From Rhypophila decipiens (Eukaryota > Ascomycota > Sordariomycetes > Sordariales > Naviculisporaceae): DNA of 10,262 nucleotides. Location of the stretch: the NCBI GenBank assembly GCA_033297075.1, contig MU858448.1, forward strand, positions 1 through 10,262. Direction: 5' to 3'. Of this stretch, positions 8,294 to 10,262 are shown piece by piece (the stretch's first letter is position 1; each line of letters starts with the position of its first letter). Position numbers and translations under genes: made by a program. The notes under the pieces are model-generated. The model saw nothing but the letters and a program-made list of their open reading frames with translations, made no database searches and was not told where the DNA came from.

Positions 8294-8469
8294 CTGCCTT
8301 TTGGTAGTGTAACGGTAGGGCCATTGCAGCCTCCTTCCCGTGACAAATCTATTGAGGTTCTTCCTCTTGTGCACGGGCCGTGACAGGGTAAACCTGATTT
8401 ATATATATGTCATGACCCCTACAAGGTCTGATAAGTAAGGTTGCCTCAGGCATCCAGAAAGTGGCGCCC

Positions 8470-8565
8470 TTGTCTGACCTTTTAACAACCTCCTTATAAC
8501 ATTGTCAACCCCCGTTAAGCGTCCAGCCTTACAGTCTGAAACCTTCACAGGTGCAGGTTGTAACA
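8470..8565 (-). repeat. right outer arm of the foldback element
   Basis: Read on the minus strand it starts TGTTACAACCTG and parallels 7845-7940. Its outer end lies about 90 bp from the 3' remnant of the degenerate gene (8656-9138). The sequence between them (8566-8655) shows no gene. It carries GCCTCTCCACT at 8590-8600, which recurs at 8670-8680 inside the pseudogene. Confidence 0.75.
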
Positions 8566-8655
8566 TAGGACGCAATATATCATCACCTCGCCTCTCCACT
8601 GCTAACAGCGGTGTAATCAACTGCACCACCAACCGCACCACGACCACAATAGCGC

Positions 8656-9138
8656 CAAATCTTGGAGTTGCCTCTCCACTACCGGCCAGTCAATCTGCAA
8701 CTCTTTAAATTACTTTCTTATATCCCTCTAGGAGCGGTCGTTCACGGAGATAGTGATCGTTGTTGAGTCGGCGCAATACGGTTTGCCCTCCAATTGTATG
8801 ATATCGACGATCTTAGATGCGAGCTCCTCATTCCAAAAGGCGCTCGGAGCCACGACAAAGTTTTCTTCGGTTTGCTTAGCCGCTGCCCTCTTGTTCCATT
8901 TCAACTTCCATTCCATAACATAGGGCATAGAAAATGGTGAGTGTTCTTCATATGACTGGCCTGGGGCCCAGTCCTCGTATGACACAAACGAAAGGGTGTT
9001 GCGAGCAGGCCGCAACTCGCTCCGTTGGGGTAGCTTCGCGCCACAAACTCGCTGACTCGCAGAACTCGCGGCATTGTACAGTTGGCGTAGCGGCTCGTCG
9101 CCACTGGACGAATTATTTGCAAAGTTCTCCGAATCCAT
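8656..9138 (-). pseudogene. degenerate member of a fungal gene family of unknown function (SVNDRS-type)
   Basis: From ATG 9138 a frame of 136 codons reaches a TAG at 8730-8728. The pattern matches, from memory, a family common in filamentous fungi. An acidic/Ser start leads to FVSYEDWAPGQSYEEH (51-66), PYVMEWKLKWNKR (72-84), TEENFVVAPSAFW (90-102) and TTITISVNDRS (126-136). The family normally continues through SVNDRSQRDL into a segment ending IDW..VE.QL. Here the same frame continues past the TAG as RDIRK, a second stop TAA (8712-8710), then FKELQIDWPVVERQLQ. Homology is therefore visible beyond two stops, and the rest of the gene is lost before 8656. The first stop fits CAG to TAG, a C-to-T change. 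Function is unknown and no Pfam name can be given with confidence. The 136-residue product could still be expressed. Confidence 0.65.
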
Positions 9139-9512
9139 TGTGAGACGGCGGTGAGGGAGCCAGATGTGTGCGAGTGGCGATGTCTGTTCTCGGTGGAGAG
9201 GTGAGTCACAGAGAGCGGGGTGTCTTCTTCGCGTAGCAACCACGTGGTGGAGCACCTAATCACAAACTATCAGAGAACCAAGCAGATTAAAACAGTGCAA
9301 TATAAGATCGCCACCAAGCATATTTAGCCACTTAGGCCTGTAAAGGGGAAAAGTCGAAGTCGATTTTTGCCTTCTTGAAGTGACATATATCAGCGCTGCT
9401 GGAAGATGCTAGAATTCCCAAACTATCTTTAAATTGACATGTCCTCCCAGGCCCTTCTGGTGTCAAGCTAAAAAAAGAAATAAGAGGATAGATGGAAAGA
9501 GCTTGAAACTGA
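9139..9512. other. intergenic region between the degenerate gene and the NLR gene
   Basis: This is the 5' flank of the pseudogene and the 3' flank of the NACHT-WD40 gene, both on the minus strand. The frame of the pseudogene continues upstream to 9255 without an ATG (it opens with GTG). CACGTG occurs at 9241-9246. No independent gene is seen. Confidence 0.5.
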
Positions 9513-10262
9513 TTAGACATCGCACGAGAAGCCGACCGTAAAAACTCTCCCTGATGTACAACCAATAGACACCATCCGTCCTTGGACGGCAGAACAGTTT
9601 GGGCGGTATTCCGGTGGAAACCATATTAAGTTCCGGCCGTTGCAAATAATCCAGGTCTGGTCCTCCCCCAGACTATACCAATATCTCTCTGGGTTATCTA
9701 GTGAGAAGAGTGAGTGAACTGAACTATAATGCCCTTCAAGCGTTTGCAGGCATTGCCCGGAGGCGGTATCCCAGAGCTTGATGGTCTGATCGTCTGAACC
9801 CGATGCCAGCCGCTGGCCATCTGGGGAGAAGGCGACTGACAGAACCGAGTCGCTATGCCCTTCAAGCGTTTGCAGGCATTGCCCGGAGGCCGCATCCCAG
9901 AGCTTGATGGTCTGATCGTCTGAACCCGATGCCAGCCGCTGGCCATCTGGGGAGAAGGCGACTGACAGAACCGAGTCGCTATGCCCTTCAAGCGTTTGCA
10001 GGCATTGCCCGGAGGCCGTATCCCAGATCTTGATGGTCTGATCGTATGAACCCGATGCCAGCCGCTGGCCATCTGGGGAGAAGGCAACTGACAGAACCGA
10101 GTCGCTATGCCCTTCAAGCGTTTGCAGGCATGCATTCCAGTCCCCCTCTACTGCTGGCTTCGTGCTCATCCAGCCAGGTTCTTCCGCCCTAAATTTCGCT
10201 TTTACTAGACTGGAAGCTGGTGCAAATACGAGGGCTGAAACGTACGCTTGGAGAGGGGCTTG
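9513..10262 (-). CDS. NACHT-WD40 type STAND/NLR protein, C-terminal part, open at the right edge
   Basis: 249 residues are visible. An ATG lies at 10169, but the frame is open upstream to the window edge. Its residues (QAPLQAYVSALVFAPASSLV, then TKPAVEGDWNACLQTLEGH) are the usual link between the NACHT ATPase region and the WD40 array in fungal NLRs, so the gene starts outside the window. Three 42-residue WD40 repeats follow (10130-9753), with LEGHSDSVLSVAFSPDG and ASGSxDQTIKxWDxASGQ. Then a partial fourth repeat begins (CLQTLEGHYSSVHSLF, from 9752). The C-terminal cap has WIICNGRNLIWFPPEYRP and VSIGCTSGRVFTVGF, typical of this family, so the 3' end is intact. Such proteins (the HET-E/HET-D/HET-R class) sense non-self through the WD40 array and trigger incompatibility or defence. 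The N-terminal effector domain is not visible. Confidence 0.88.
   Translation of the reverse strand, partial: QAPLQAYVSALVFAPASSLVKAKFRAEEPGWMSTKPAVEGDWNACLQTLEGHSDSVLSVAFSPDGQRLASGSYDQTIKIWDTASGQCLQTLEGHSDSVLSVAFSPDGQRLASGSDDQTIKLWDAASGQCLQTLEGHSDSVLSVAFSPDGQRLASGSDDQTIKLWDTASGQCLQTLEGHYSSVHSLFSLDNPERYWYSLGEDQTWIICNGRNLIWFPPEYRPNCSAVQGRMVSIGCTSGRVFTVGFSCDV
9753..10130 (-). repeat. three near-identical 126-bp WD40-coding repeats
   Basis: The units are 10130-10005, 10004-9879 and 9878-9753. Units two and three differ at two bases; units one and two differ at four. Several changes alter the protein: Y/D at repeat position 29, I/L at 35 and T/A at 38. A further 24-base copy of the repeat start lies at the head of the fourth, divergent unit. 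High identity between units is the mark of arrays kept alike by unequal recombination, as known for fungal HNWD genes. The repeat count may vary between strains. Confidence 0.92.

Larger units (their letters stand above)
7845..8565. mobile_element. 721-bp foldback (long inverted repeat) element
   Basis: The ends TGTTACAACCTG (7845-7856) and CAGGTTGTAACA (8554-8565) are perfect inverted copies, and the similarity continues inward. Segment 7845-7940 matches the reverse complement of 8470-8565 at roughly 80-85% by eye, including CAGACTGTAAGGC and TAACGGGGGTT. Further inside, CTGGATGCCCGAGGCA (8172-8187) pairs with 8442-8457. GGGTCATGACAT (8210-8221) pairs with 8407-8418, TTGTCACGG (8227-8235) with 8338-8346, and GGCTGCAAT (8254-8262) with 8323-8331. 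A central hairpin closes it. There is no coding capacity, so it would be non-autonomous. No target-site duplication is visible next to these ends. TG...CA tips resemble LTRs, but such long internal symmetry is not an LTR property. The superfamily is unknown. Confidence 0.75.

Noticed and set aside
7845..8565. Reading the 721-bp element as a solo LTR (TG...CA ends, 12-bp terminal inverted repeat)
   Set aside because: Inverted similarity extends about 100 bp inward and resumes to the centre, unlike an LTR. No 4-6 bp target duplication is present (GCTGA versus TAGGA).
8399..8708. Short frames on both strands across the right arm of the foldback
   Set aside because: They open with non-ATG codons and fall in the inverted repeat or on the opposite strand of the pseudogene remnant.
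8901..9263. 120-codon minus-strand frame overlapping the degenerate gene
   Set aside because: It is out of frame with the segment carrying the conserved family motifs. It is a shadow.
9698..10135. 145-codon minus-strand frame over the WD40 repeats (ACKRLKGIATRF repeats)
   Set aside because: It is an alternative frame of the tandem 126-bp repeat, so it repeats only because the DNA does. The WD40 frame is the supported one.

Overview
The window reads as nuclear DNA of a filamentous ascomycete (Pezizomycotina). The evidence is: short GT-AG introns with a fungal-type branch site, Thr/Ser-rich GPI-anchored secreted proteins, a HET-domain gene, and the C-terminal end of a NACHT-WD40 type STAND/NLR gene with near-identical WD40 repeats. 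No tRNA, rRNA, CRISPR array or bacterial-style operon was seen.

Left part (1-3962). About 1.5 kb without a convincing gene leads into two convergent genes. The first (1669-2471, +, one 74-bp intron) encodes a small secreted, GPI-anchored protein with two tandem six-cysteine modules. The second (2826-3962, -) encodes a larger secreted, Thr-rich, probably GPI-anchored protein of unknown family. Both look like cell-surface or cell-wall proteins.

Middle part (4815-7230, -). This is a full-length HET-domain (heterokaryon incompatibility) gene. It is interrupted by a single +1 frame break near 6050-6057, directly after the conserved KDRIYA-PLG segment. A 66-bp intron near 5468-5533 restores phase into the typical HET-protein C-terminus. 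Apart from the frame break it is well preserved, so it is either a recent null allele or a one-base sequence error.

Right part (7845-10262). There is an imperfect 721-bp palindromic (foldback) element with termini TGTTACAACCTG...CAGGTTGTAACA. Next comes a decaying copy of a fungal gene family of unknown function, with two in-frame stops (8656-9138, -). Last is the 3' end of a NACHT-WD40 gene (9513 to the right edge, -); its reading frame stays open past its first internal ATG and runs off the window.

Taken together, 4.8-10.3 kb looks like an allorecognition/innate-immunity gene island: a HET effector-type gene, an NLR-type receptor, a decaying repeated gene and a repeat element lie side by side. 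The least described items are the foldback element and the degenerate gene family copy. Functional linkage between the HET and NLR genes is inference from proximity only.
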